From positions 1-19,815 of the forward strand of contig JBLNBX010000167.1 of NCBI GenBank assembly GCA_050260275.1: DNA of 19,815 nucleotides, in the 5' to 3' direction. Each line of letters begins with the position of its first letter. The first letter of the stretch is position 1. The translations under genes were made by a program, and so were the position numbers. This stretch comes from DATMXS01 sp050260275. GTDB taxonomy: Bacteria > Acidobacteriota > Terriglobia > Bryobacterales > Bryobacteraceae. Under the pieces are notes generated by a model. The model had not been told where the DNA came from and searched no databases. It saw only the letters and a program-made list of their open reading frames with translations. Of this stretch, positions 13,801 through 19,815 are shown one piece after another.

Positions 13801-15836
13801 TTTGCTACCTGCTGAAGAGCGCGTTCCGTGGCCGCGAGCAGCGCCTCAGGGCCAACCGGCGCGCCGCTGGCTGCCTGCATCCAGAGATCCGGCGCGATCC
13901 TGCCGAGCTTCGCAACGCGCTCGATTTCCGGCCCGATCTTGCCTGCTTTCCTGAAGTGCTCCTCGAGTTGATGCGCGATGAGGTGCCCGATCGGATAGTC
14001 CGGAAGGTAGAGGGCGCGCTCGATCATGTGCGAGTAGACGCCGAGCAGCACGACGTCTCTGACGCCGAACACCGGGGCGTAGTACTTGTTCCAGATGTCC
14101 TTCGAGATGCGCAGCACGGCTTCCTTCAACTGCGCGGGCGTGGCGTCGGGATGGTCGTACATCCAGTGCCACACCGCCATGTCAACCAGCGCTACGCCGG
14201 AAATCTCGTAGGTCGCCCAGAAATCGTTTATGGTCCTGAGGGCTTCGTCGGCGGCGTCGGGACCCGCCAGGCCGAGAAGTTCCATGTCCTTCGCCTGAAA
14301 GACGAACGCGATGGCCTCGGTGAACGCCGTGTTAGGCACGCCGTTCAGCAGCCAGTGGTCGACATCTTTCAGTGAAAACGTCTGCTCGACGTTGTGGCCC
14401 ATCTCGTGAACGGCGATGTTGTAGCCCTTGTAGTCCATGCCGTCAGCGGCGACGCGCGTGCGCAGGTGCGCGGGCGCGGTGGTGAGCTGCGCTCCCCACG
14501 CGTGGCCCGATCCGCGAGCGGGATCCACCACGATGTTCGCGGCCAGGTACTGCGCGCGCTCGCGGCTGAAGCCGAGCGCCTCGAACATGCGCGGCATGTC
14601 GGCCTTGTATGCTTCGGGCGTTGGGTACTTCTTGCGCGTGATGGCGTCGAGCTCCGCCTCGCTATACTTGCCGCGCGGCTTGAAGCCCGCGTACCAGATG
14701 TCGAACGGCTCGAGCTTCCTGCCCAACCGTTGCTGGATTAGCGCCGCGACTTTCGGCACGAGGGGCGAGCTTACAACCTGCTCCAGCATCTTCTGAACGC
14801 GCGCCTCGGGTAGTTCGCGTTCTTCATCAAAAACGCGGGCGATTTGCGTCGGCGCTGTGGGCGAGTAGCGGTCCAGTTGGCGCAGCGCCCGGAAGTTGCC
14901 GAGAAGCATCGCATAGCGCGTATCCGGCTCGGGCGCGCTGGTAGGGGCAACAGACTTTGCCTGGTCGTAGTCCTTAACCGTCGATGCCCGAACCTCGTTC
15001 GTGAACGGGTTCCAGTCCACGCCGGGGTTGTCGATGACGGCCGCCGGAATCGTGCCGTCCACGATGCGCTGCATCACCTGTTGGATGGTGCGCTGGCGCG
15101 CAAGCCCGTCCTTCGTCGAGTAGTCGGCCTTGATCTGGTCGCGCAGATTCCAGTGCGACAGCAGCCGCATCTTCGGAGGAAACAGGCGCTCTCCATTCGC
15201 GCCCAGGACGTGGTGCATCCAGATGTTGTACTGGCTGATGTACTGCTCGGACTCGGCGCCGGCTTTCGAGATCGCCTGGTTGACCTCCGCCGGCACGCGG
15301 CGGCTGAAGCGCTGTGCCAGGCGCACTTCGGCCCACTGGCGCCGGGTCCATTTCGAGCCGTTTTCGAGGCGCTCTTCCAGCGTTGTCAGCGGGAAGTTGA
15401 GCAGCACGGTGAACGCGAGCTTGTTTTGGAAGAAATCCTCTGTGACGTGCGCGGCGGGATTGTAAGCCGCAAGGACCTCGTCGAACGGCTGTATGGGGCC
15501 GCGGTCGAGGTCGACGTGCTCGCGGAATGCGAGCAGTATTTCCAGCATATGTCCGTCGAGCTTCTCGAACAGGCGCTCGCAGCGCGAGAAAAGCTCGTCG
15601 GTGTTCGGATAATAGTTGCGCCGGGCGAACTCGGCGAACGCGGCGGCATCCCCGTCCTCAGCTCGCCAGACCTCGGCAACCTTGCGCAGCCCGCGCTGGA
15701 TGCGCGCGCGATGAACCTCTCCGTGCTGGGCCACGAGCTCGGTTTCGAGCTTCGCCACGCTATCTTTCATCCACGGCGGCTGCTGTGCGAACAGAATCGG
15801 AGCCATCAGCAAAAGAAGGGGAAAACACCTGGACAC
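13797..15836 (-). CDS. Exported HExxH zinc metallopeptidase of uncertain family
   Basis: 679 aa. A signal peptide (1-17, cleavage near FA-QQ) indicates export. The zinc site is HEMGHNVEQ, with His477, Glu478 and His481. The likely third ligand is Glu507 in NTAFTEAIAFVFQ, making it a gluzincin-type peptidase. The long helical N-terminal region (about 30-380) resembles the architecture of M3/M32-like oligopeptidases, but the motif is not that of either family, so I do not name one. The GTG at 15834-15836 is chosen because it gives the complete signal peptide; the next in-frame ATG (codon 11) would destroy it. No Shine-Dalgarno is seen, but TATACT lies 6 nt upstream. It is the first gene of the three-gene operon and is divergent from the TerB-like gene. 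Confidence 0.88.
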   Translation of the reverse strand: MSRCFPLLLLMAPILFAQQPPWMKDSVAKLETELVAQHGEVHRARIQRGLRKVAEVWRAEDGDAAAFAEFARRNYYPNTDELFSRCERLFEKLDGHMLEILLAFREHVDLDRGPIQPFDEVLAAYNPAAHVTEDFFQNKLAFTVLLNFPLTTLEERLENGSKWTRRQWAEVRLAQRFSRRVPAEVNQAISKAGAESEQYISQYNIWMHHVLGANGERLFPPKMRLLSHWNLRDQIKADYSTKDGLARQRTIQQVMQRIVDGTIPAAVIDNPGVDWNPFTNEVRASTVKDYDQAKSVAPTSAPEPDTRYAMLLGNFRALRQLDRYSPTAPTQIARVFDEERELPEARVQKMLEQVVSSPLVPKVAALIQQRLGRKLEPFDIWYAGFKPRGKYSEAELDAITRKKYPTPEAYKADMPRMFEALGFSRERAQYLAANIVVDPARGSGHAWGAQLTTAPAHLRTRVAADGMDYKGYNIAVHEMGHNVEQTFSLKDVDHWLLNGVPNTAFTEAIAFVFQAKDMELLGLAGPDAADEALRTINDFWATYEISGVALVDMAVWHWMYDHPDATPAQLKEAVLRISKDIWNKYYAPVFGVRDVVLLGVYSHMIERALYLPDYPIGHLIAHQLEEHFRKAGKIGPEIERVAKLGRIAPDLWMQAASGAPVGPEALLAATERALQQVAK

Positions 15837-15842
15837 GCGCCC

Positions 15843-15848
15843 AGTATA
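15843..15848 (-). promoter_or_regulatory. Candidate -10 element for the peptidase operon (leaderless)
   Basis: Minus-strand TATACT, 6 nt before the GTG start codon at 15836. That spacing places the transcription start on the start codon itself. No -35 consensus is found, and a perfect palindrome occupies that position. Confidence 0.45.
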
Positions 15849-15860
15849 CGGTATCCGGAC

Positions 15861-15874
15861 AGCGGCATGCCGCT
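15861..15874. promoter_or_regulatory. Perfect 14-bp palindrome (possible operator)
   Basis: AGCGGCATGCCGCT is its own reverse complement. It covers about -25 to -38 relative to the predicted leaderless start of the peptidase operon, where a repressor or activator could act. It lies in the 136-bp divergent spacer shared with the TerB-like gene. No adjacent regulator gene is visible. Confidence 0.35.
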
Positions 15875-15958
15875 CCTGAAACAGGTGTCACGGCGGCGCC
15901 GGGCGGCGAATCCCCGCGCGGGAAATCGCGCCTGCTGATCGCGCCGCCTGCCCCGGTC

Positions 15959-15964
15959 TAGTAT
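15959..15964 (+). promoter_or_regulatory. Candidate -10 element for the TerB-like gene
   Basis: TAGTAT at 15959-15964, 8 nt before the GTG at 15973. There is no Shine-Dalgarno. CTGATC about 18 nt upstream is a weak -35 match. Confidence 0.3.
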
Positions 15965-15972
15965 GGTTTCTG

Positions 15973-16488
15973 GTGTCTATATTCGATCTCTTCAGCACAC
16001 GACCGCCGGAGCCGCGCACGCCCGGCGATACCGAGACTGTCCGCAAGATAACCGAACAACTGGATGCCCTGGAACCAGAACGCGCGCGCTACCTGGCCGC
16101 GTTCGCGTACGTTCTGAGCCGCGTCGCGCGGGCCGACCTCAAGATCGACTCCGAGGAGACGCGCGAGATGGAGCGCCTCGTCATGGAGCAGGGCGGCCTG
16201 CCGGAGGAACAGGCGATCATCGTAGTCCAGATAGCCAAGCACCAAAACCTGCTGTTCGGCGGCACGGAGAACTTCCTGGTCACCCGGGAGTTCAACAAGA
16301 TCAGCACGCGCGAGCAGAAACTGGAGCTGCTGGCGTGCCTGTTCTCAGTGGCCGCGGCGACGCACCTTATCTCGGTCAAGGAAGATAACGAGATCCGCCA
16401 GGTGGCGAACGAGCTTGGCCTCTCGCACCAGGACTTCATCGCCGTCCGTTCACGGTTCCGGGACAAGCTCGCGGTCCTCAAGGGCTAG
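15973..16488 (+). CDS. TerB-like (tellurite-resistance TerB family) protein
   Basis: 171 aa, cytoplasmic, no signal or membrane segment. The start is GTG at 15973 (MSIFDLFSTRPPE). An ATG at 15963 is in another frame. The core, about 40-165, is all-helical with two acidic helix-loop segments typical of TerB: VARADLKIDSEETREMERL and ISVKEDNEIRQVANELG. These pseudo-repeated acidic segments probably bind divalent metal, as known for the TerB fold. Despite the family name, single TerB-domain proteins rarely have a proven role in tellurite resistance; stress or envelope-associated functions are more often proposed. No other ter gene is present here. It is divergent from the peptidase operon and convergent with the kinase. 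Confidence 0.88.
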   Translation: MSIFDLFSTRPPEPRTPGDTETVRKITEQLDALEPERARYLAAFAYVLSRVARADLKIDSEETREMERLVMEQGGLPEEQAIIVVQIAKHQNLLFGGTENFLVTREFNKISTREQKLELLACLFSVAAATHLISVKEDNEIRQVANELGLSHQDFIAVRSRFRDKLAVLKG

Positions 16489-16507
16489 CGCGCGCTTTCG
16501 GAAGCGT

Positions 16508-16527
16508 GTCGCGTACTTGCGCGCGAC
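16508..16527. terminator. Weak hairpin between convergent genes
   Basis: GTCGCG (16508-16513) pairs with CGCGAC (16522-16527) across an 8-nt loop, in the 75-bp spacer between the convergent TerB-like and kinase genes. It has no T-run on either strand, so termination activity is doubtful. A second inverted repeat, AACCGG-G-CCGGTT, lies at 16551-16563. Confidence 0.25.
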
Positions 16528-16563
16528 TGGAATGCTGCGGCGGGCCGTGCAACCGGGCCGGTT

Positions 16564-18495
16564 CTACGGGTTTAGGCTCAACTGGTAAAGCCCGCCTTCG
16601 CGAACCACCACGTCCTGCTCGGTCGTGCGTCCGTTGAGGACGACAGCGAAGCGGTGCGTTCCGGCAGGCAAGACGAAGGTGGCCGGTGTGGTCTGGCGCT
16701 GCGCCTTGCCGTCGATGAACACCTGCGCTCCCGGCGGGGTGGTCTCGACGCGGACGGTTCCGGTGGGCCGGAACATGCCGATGAACAGTTCATCCGGCCG
16801 CGTCAGCTCCACGATTCGCAACTCCTTCCGGTGCCCCTCGAGCGTCGCAGAAATCGTGTGCCGGCCCGCTTCGAGTTCTACCGAACAGGGAGATGTGCAC
16901 CGCCTCGCCGGGTTGTTGTCGATGATTATCGAAGCACCTGGCGGGCTCGTCACAACCTGGAGTGTGTACCGCTCCGGTTCCGCTGCGGGCGCGGGGCGCG
17001 GCGGCCTTGCTGCCGGCGCAGCCTGAGCTGCCGTTCTAGCGGGCGTCCGAGCCGGTTCGGGCGCCTGCGCCTGGACGCGTCGAGCCGGCGGCTCAACCGG
17101 CGCGGGCTTCGGCTCCTCCGGCCGGGGCTCAACCTGTGCCGCCGGCGGCTGCGGCCTGGCCTCCGCGGTCTGCTGAACGGGAACGGTGGCTGTTGCTGGC
17201 GCCGTTTGCCCCGCAGCGCCGGACTGCTGACCCGTGCCGGGTGAAGCGGCTTCGGATGTTGCCGTCTCGTCCGGCGGCAACTGCGCCGGCATGGTTCGAA
17301 AAGTCAAGTGCTGCGCTTGTTCAGAAGGAGCAACCACGACGGGCGGTGGCATCGGTGCGGGCCGCGGCGCAGTCTCGGCGAGCGGCTGCTCGTCAACCGG
17401 CTCCGTAAGACCCACATCCTCCGAGAGCCAGCGGTCGGCGAAGATGAAGAAAGCGGCGACCACGGCAACGCCGGCAAGCATCGCGCCGGCCGTTTTCCAA
17501 AACAGACCGCCGCCGCGGCGAACCGGTTCCGTGTCCTCGATGGTTGCCTCTTCGCGCGGCGAAGTGACTGCCGCGGGCCGCGGGGCGGTCGAGGTGACTG
17601 CCGCGAGCCGCGGGGCGATCGCGGTCGGCATAGCCTCGCTCGCGCCTCGCGGCAGCGCCTTCCAATCCTTGCGGCTGTTCAGCGCCGCCTCGAGCGCGCT
17701 GACGAACTCCGTGGCCGTGGGATACCGTTTCGCCGGGTCCTTGGACATCGCCCGCCCGAGCACCACGCTTGCGGCCCACGGCAGCGCCGGATTCAGAGCA
17801 TGCGGCGCGGGAGGCTCCTCCGACACGATCCTGTACAGAACGGACGTCAACTGTTCGCCCGCGAACGGCTTCTCGCCGGTGAGTATTTCGTAGGCGATGA
17901 CGGCGAGCGCGAACTGGTCCGTGCGGCCATCCACGGTACGCCCTTCAACCTGCTCCGGCGCCATGTAGTTGGGCGTGCCGACCACGGTTCCGGCGTGCGT
18001 CATCTGACCGGACGCGGCGAGCTTGGCGACGCCGAAATCCGTGATCTTCGCCGCGCCGTCGTCCTCGCTCACCATGATGTTGGCGGGTTTGATGTCGCGG
18101 TGAACGATGCCCTTCTTGTGTGCGTAGTCGAGCGCCGCAGCAGTCTGGCGGAGGATATCTAAGATGCGCGCCGGAGCGAGCGGCGTCTCGCCCGACATAA
18201 GCGCCTCGAGCGTCTGGCCCTTCACGTACTCCATTGCGATGTACGTGACTTCCTGCTGCTCGCCGATGTCGTAGACGGTGACGATACCGGGGTGCGACAG
18301 CGATCCCGCCGACTGCGCCTCGCGGAACAGGCGCTCGCGCAGCCGCTCGCGCTCGGACTCGTCGGAGATGTCGCGCAGGCGTATTGTCTTGATCGCCACC
18401 GGCCTACCGATGGCCGGATCGAGCGCGCGGTATACGACGCCCATCGCGCCGCGCCCCAGTTCTTCGAGGATCTGGTAGCGGCCTATCTGCTGCAT
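16564..18495 (-). CDS. Transmembrane Ser/Thr protein kinase with two PEGA domains
   Basis: 643 aa. The N-terminal Hanks-type kinase domain (7-270) has a glycine loop GRGAMGVV (14-21), the VAIK lysine (36), catalytic HRDIKPAN (132-139), DFG (153-155) and APE (179-181). A juxtamembrane linker (about 275-330) is Thr/Ala/Pro-rich and contains a short tandem repeat. One membrane helix (333-354) follows, then a long extracytoplasmic Pro/Ala/Gln-rich stalk (about 360-508). Two PEGA domains end the protein: 510-562, with a Cys pair CTSPC that could form a disulfide, and 579-640. This is a complete sensor-kinase-like architecture in which the outer PEGA domains would bind envelope material and the inner kinase phosphorylates cytosolic targets. 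It starts at the ATG at 18493-18495, preceded by AGAG. It is divergent from galU and convergent with the TerB-like gene. Confidence 0.94.
   Translation of the reverse strand: MQQIGRYQILEELGRGAMGVVYRALDPAIGRPVAIKTIRLRDISDESERERLRERLFREAQSAGSLSHPGIVTVYDIGEQQEVTYIAMEYVKGQTLEALMSGETPLAPARILDILRQTAAALDYAHKKGIVHRDIKPANIMVSEDDGAAKITDFGVAKLAASGQMTHAGTVVGTPNYMAPEQVEGRTVDGRTDQFALAVIAYEILTGEKPFAGEQLTSVLYRIVSEEPPAPHALNPALPWAASVVLGRAMSKDPAKRYPTATEFVSALEAALNSRKDWKALPRGASEAMPTAIAPRLAAVTSTAPRPAAVTSPREEATIEDTEPVRRGGGLFWKTAGAMLAGVAVVAAFFIFADRWLSEDVGLTEPVDEQPLAETAPRPAPMPPPVVVAPSEQAQHLTFRTMPAQLPPDETATSEAASPGTGQQSGAAGQTAPATATVPVQQTAEARPQPPAAQVEPRPEEPKPAPVEPPARRVQAQAPEPARTPARTAAQAAPAARPPRPAPAAEPERYTLQVVTSPPGASIIIDNNPARRCTSPCSVELEAGRHTISATLEGHRKELRIVELTRPDELFIGMFRPTGTVRVETTPPGAQVFIDGKAQRQTTPATFVLPAGTHRFAVVLNGRTTEQDVVVREGGLYQLSLNP
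17564..17623 (-). repeat. 30-bp tandem repeat in the kinase linker
   Basis: Two adjacent 30-bp copies (17564-17593 and 17594-17623) differ at only a few positions. Translated, they give APRLAAVTST followed by APRPAAVTSP in the cytoplasmic linker before the membrane helix. The repeat is in frame, so copy number could change without breaking the gene. The threonines could be autophosphorylation sites. Confidence 0.7.
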
Positions 18496-18551
18496 TCAGG
18501 CTCTCTTGAACGCGCCGTCTCCCGCGGGAAAGGTCCGCGGCGCTTGCCGCC

Positions 18552-18557
18552 ATTTTA
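18552..18557 (-). promoter_or_regulatory. Candidate -10 element for the kinase gene
   Basis: Minus-strand TAAAAT at 18552-18557, with TCGGAA 17 nt upstream as a poor -35. It leaves a leader of about 50 nt. It lies in the 98-bp divergent spacer, close to the galU -10 on the other strand. Confidence 0.35.
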
Positions 18558-18580
18558 GCGCAGCAGGACGGTGTTTCCGA

Positions 18581-18586
18581 TATAGT
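18581..18586 (+). promoter_or_regulatory. Candidate -10 element for galU (leaderless)
   Basis: TATAGT at 18581-18586, 7 nt before the galU GTG. The intervening CAAGAGA could act as a weak Shine-Dalgarno instead, but it is too close to the start for normal use. Confidence 0.4.
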
Positions 18587-18593
18587 CAAGAGA

Positions 18594-19520
18594 GTGATTC
18601 GGAGCGCCCTGATCCCAGTTGCCGGCCTCGGCACACGCCTACTACCCGCCACCAAGTCGCAGCCGAAGGAGATGCTGCCCGTCGCGCGCAAGCCCATAGT
18701 GCAGTACGTGGTGGAGGAACTCGCCGCCAACGGCGTGCGGCAGCTTCTGTTTATCACGGGCCGTAACAAGACGTCCATCGAGAACCATTTCGACTCCGAT
18801 CCCGAGCTGACGCGCAATCTCAGCGCCGCCAACAAGCAGAAACTTCTCGACGAGCTCGATTTCGAGTCTCTCGACATCAATTACTTCTACACGCGCCAGC
18901 GCTCGCAGAGGGGCCTCGGCGACGCCATCCTCTGCGGAGAGCACTTCGCCGGCGAGGAGCCGTTCGTGGTCGCGCTCGGCGACTCCATCATCGGCCTCCA
19001 CGCGAACTCGCAGGCCGTTTCGCGAATGGTGGAGCTGTTCGAGACGCGGCACGCAAGCGCGGTGATCGCAGTGGAGGAGGTGCCGCCCGACGAGACCAGC
19101 AACTACGGCATCGTGCGTCCCGGAGACTCGAACGGCGACGTGTTCCGCGTGGCCGCGCTCGTCGAAAAGCCTAAGCCATCCGAGGCGCCCAGCCGGCTCG
19201 CGATTGCCGGCCGCTACGTTTTCTCGCCGCTGATCTTCGATATGCTGCACCGCGTGCAGCCGGACAGCCGCGGGGAAGTGCAACTCACCGACGCCATCCA
19301 ACTGATGTGCGACGAGGGCAAGCGTGTCCTCGCGCTCCGGCTTCCACCGGAGGAGAAGCGGTACGATATCGGGAACTTCCCGAGCTACTTCGAGACTTTC
19401 GTCGAATTCGCGCTGGCCGACCCGCTATATGGCGAGGCGTTCCGCGCCAAGCTCGAGCGTATGCTGGCTAAACACGGAAATCGATGCCCTGAGCCAGCGG
19501 CATCTCGTCCGACCAGTTGA
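18594..19520 (+). CDS. galU: UTP-glucose-1-phosphate uridylyltransferase
   Basis: 308 aa. It makes UDP-glucose from UTP and glucose-1-phosphate for polysaccharide and glycolipid synthesis. The nucleotide-binding loop GLGTRLLPATKSQPKEMLPV occupies 11-30. LGD (128-130) supplies the metal-binding Asp130, and SNYGIVRP and VEKPKPSEAP are family motifs. GEVQLTDAIQLM and RYDIGNFPSYFETFVEFAL complete the enzyme core. The latter is a variant of the classical YDCGSKLGYL segment, which I associate with Acidobacteriota/Planctomycetes-like GalU. The GTG at 18594 gives the normal family N-terminus MIRSALIPVAG. The C-terminal ~20 residues (KHGNRCPEPAASRPTS) are atypical and lie over the 3' end of the opposite aldehyde dehydrogenase gene. 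Confidence 0.93.
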   Translation: MIRSALIPVAGLGTRLLPATKSQPKEMLPVARKPIVQYVVEELAANGVRQLLFITGRNKTSIENHFDSDPELTRNLSAANKQKLLDELDFESLDINYFYTRQRSQRGLGDAILCGEHFAGEEPFVVALGDSIIGLHANSQAVSRMVELFETRHASAVIAVEEVPPDETSNYGIVRPGDSNGDVFRVAALVEKPKPSEAPSRLAIAGRYVFSPLIFDMLHRVQPDSRGEVQLTDAIQLMCDEGKRVLALRLPPEEKRYDIGNFPSYFETFVEFALADPLYGEAFRAKLERMLAKHGNRCPEPAASRPTS

Positions 19521-19815
19521 TGGTCACTGTCTGACGCCGCATATACTGCTTCCAGGCATCGCTGCCCGCCTCGCGGCCGCCGCCGGTTTCTTTCTCGCCG
19601 CCGAAGGCGCCGCCAATCTCGGCTCCGCTGGTGCCTATGTTTATGTTCGCGATGCCGCAATCGCTGCCTCGCGCGCTGAGGAACGTTTCGGCTGCCTGAA
19701 GATTAGACGTGAAAAGGGCTGATGAAAGCCCCTGCGGGACGTCGTTGTGCCACGCGAGCGCCTGTTCGAAATCGTCGTACTCCATCATGTACAGCACCGG
19801 CGCGAACAACTCTTC
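19468..19815 (-). CDS. Aldehyde dehydrogenase family 7 (aminoadipate-semialdehyde / piperidine-6-carboxylate dehydrogenase-like), partial C-terminus
   Basis: The C-terminal 115 codons, continuing past the window edge. The frame begins with EELFAPVLYMMEYDDFEQAL, the conserved post-catalytic region. It then shows NDVPQGLSSALFTSNL, RGSDCGIANINIGTSGAEIG and GAFGGEKETGGGREAGSDAW. The end is YMRRQTVTINWSDEMPLAQGI. This closely matches the ALDH7 (antiquitin) C-terminus, where these segments complete substrate binding. ALDH7 enzymes oxidise 2-aminoadipate 6-semialdehyde (or piperidine-6-carboxylate) with NAD+ in lysine catabolism. The catalytic cysteine lies outside the window. The stop at 19468-19470 overlaps galU by 53 bp tail to tail. 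Confidence 0.92.
   Translation of the reverse strand, partial: EELFAPVLYMMEYDDFEQALAWHNDVPQGLSSALFTSNLQAAETFLSARGSDCGIANINIGTSGAEIGGAFGGEKETGGGREAGSDAWKQYMRRQTVTINWSDEMPLAQGIDFRV

Noticed and set aside
12703..13815. A 370-codon plus-strand open frame over the decarboxylase
   Set aside because: It is antisense to a gene with an intact PLP-binding lysine motif, and it is Arg/Ala/His-rich without recognisable motifs.
14844..15938. A 364-codon plus-strand open frame over the peptidase gene
   Set aside because: Low-complexity Arg/Val/Leu/Gly composition with no domain; the opposite strand encodes a signal peptide and a HEMGH zinc site in frame.
15973..16488. A tellurite-resistance island
   Set aside because: Only a single TerB-like gene is present. 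No terA/C/D/E/Z or associated genes are in the window, so a ter operon is not supported.
1..19815. Mobile elements, CRISPR arrays, tRNAs or riboswitches
   Set aside because: Spacers are short and I saw no transposase, regularly spaced repeats, cloverleaf or conserved riboswitch core on either strand. Gene content is housekeeping-like throughout.

Overview
The window is GC-rich (roughly 65 %) bacterial chromosome, densely packed with mostly housekeeping genes. It contains no transposase, integrase, phage gene, tRNA, rRNA or CRISPR array. The mix of genes suggests Acidobacteriota, perhaps a Solibacter/Bryobacter-like lineage: a GldA/GldF/GldG-like ABC operon with a DUF4340 protein, a PEGA-domain Ser/Thr kinase, a short asparaginase-domain protein, MutS2 with an atypical Smr motif, and a DIGN-type GalU. 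This placement is inferred from protein style, not proven.

Layout. (1) 1-3512, minus strand: an ABC-type export or gliding-like operon of ATPase, permease, GldG-like auxiliary protein and DUF4340 protein (cut by the window edge). Its junctions are only a few bases, and a candidate promoter with a 14-bp-period direct repeat lies upstream. (2) 3660-4427, minus: fabI, divergent from (3) 4527-7174, plus: recG-rsmD. (4) 7386-9051, plus: a DedA/VTT membrane protein, then an exported protein of unknown function built from a duplicated unit. (5) 9115-11956, plus: a Nudix hydrolase overlapping mutS2. (6) 15836 down to 11957, minus: a translationally coupled trio of exported HExxH peptidase, PLP-dependent decarboxylase and single-domain asparaginase-like protein; its last stop codon abuts that of mutS2. 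(7) 15973-16488, plus: a TerB-like protein. (8) 16564-18495, minus: a transmembrane Ser/Thr kinase with two PEGA domains. (9) 18594-19520, plus: galU, whose 3' end overlaps by 53 bp (10) a partial family-7 aldehyde dehydrogenase on the minus strand.

Functionally, most of the window is core metabolism and genome maintenance: fatty-acid elongation (FabI), replication-fork and recombination processing (RecG, MutS2), ribosome modification (RsmD) and nucleotide-sugar supply (GalU). The parts least explained by known biology are the peptidase-decarboxylase-asparaginase trio, the duplicated exported protein, and the ABC/GldG/DUF4340 operon.

One pattern recurs across the window. Several first-in-transcript genes (fabI, Nudix, peptidase, terB-like, galU) lack a clear Shine-Dalgarno sequence but carry a TANNNT-type -10 hexamer 6-9 nt before the start codon. 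Most operon-internal genes instead have a GGAGG-type or weaker Shine-Dalgarno. This suggests leaderless transcription in this organism. I found no clear, previously undescribed defence or mobile system.
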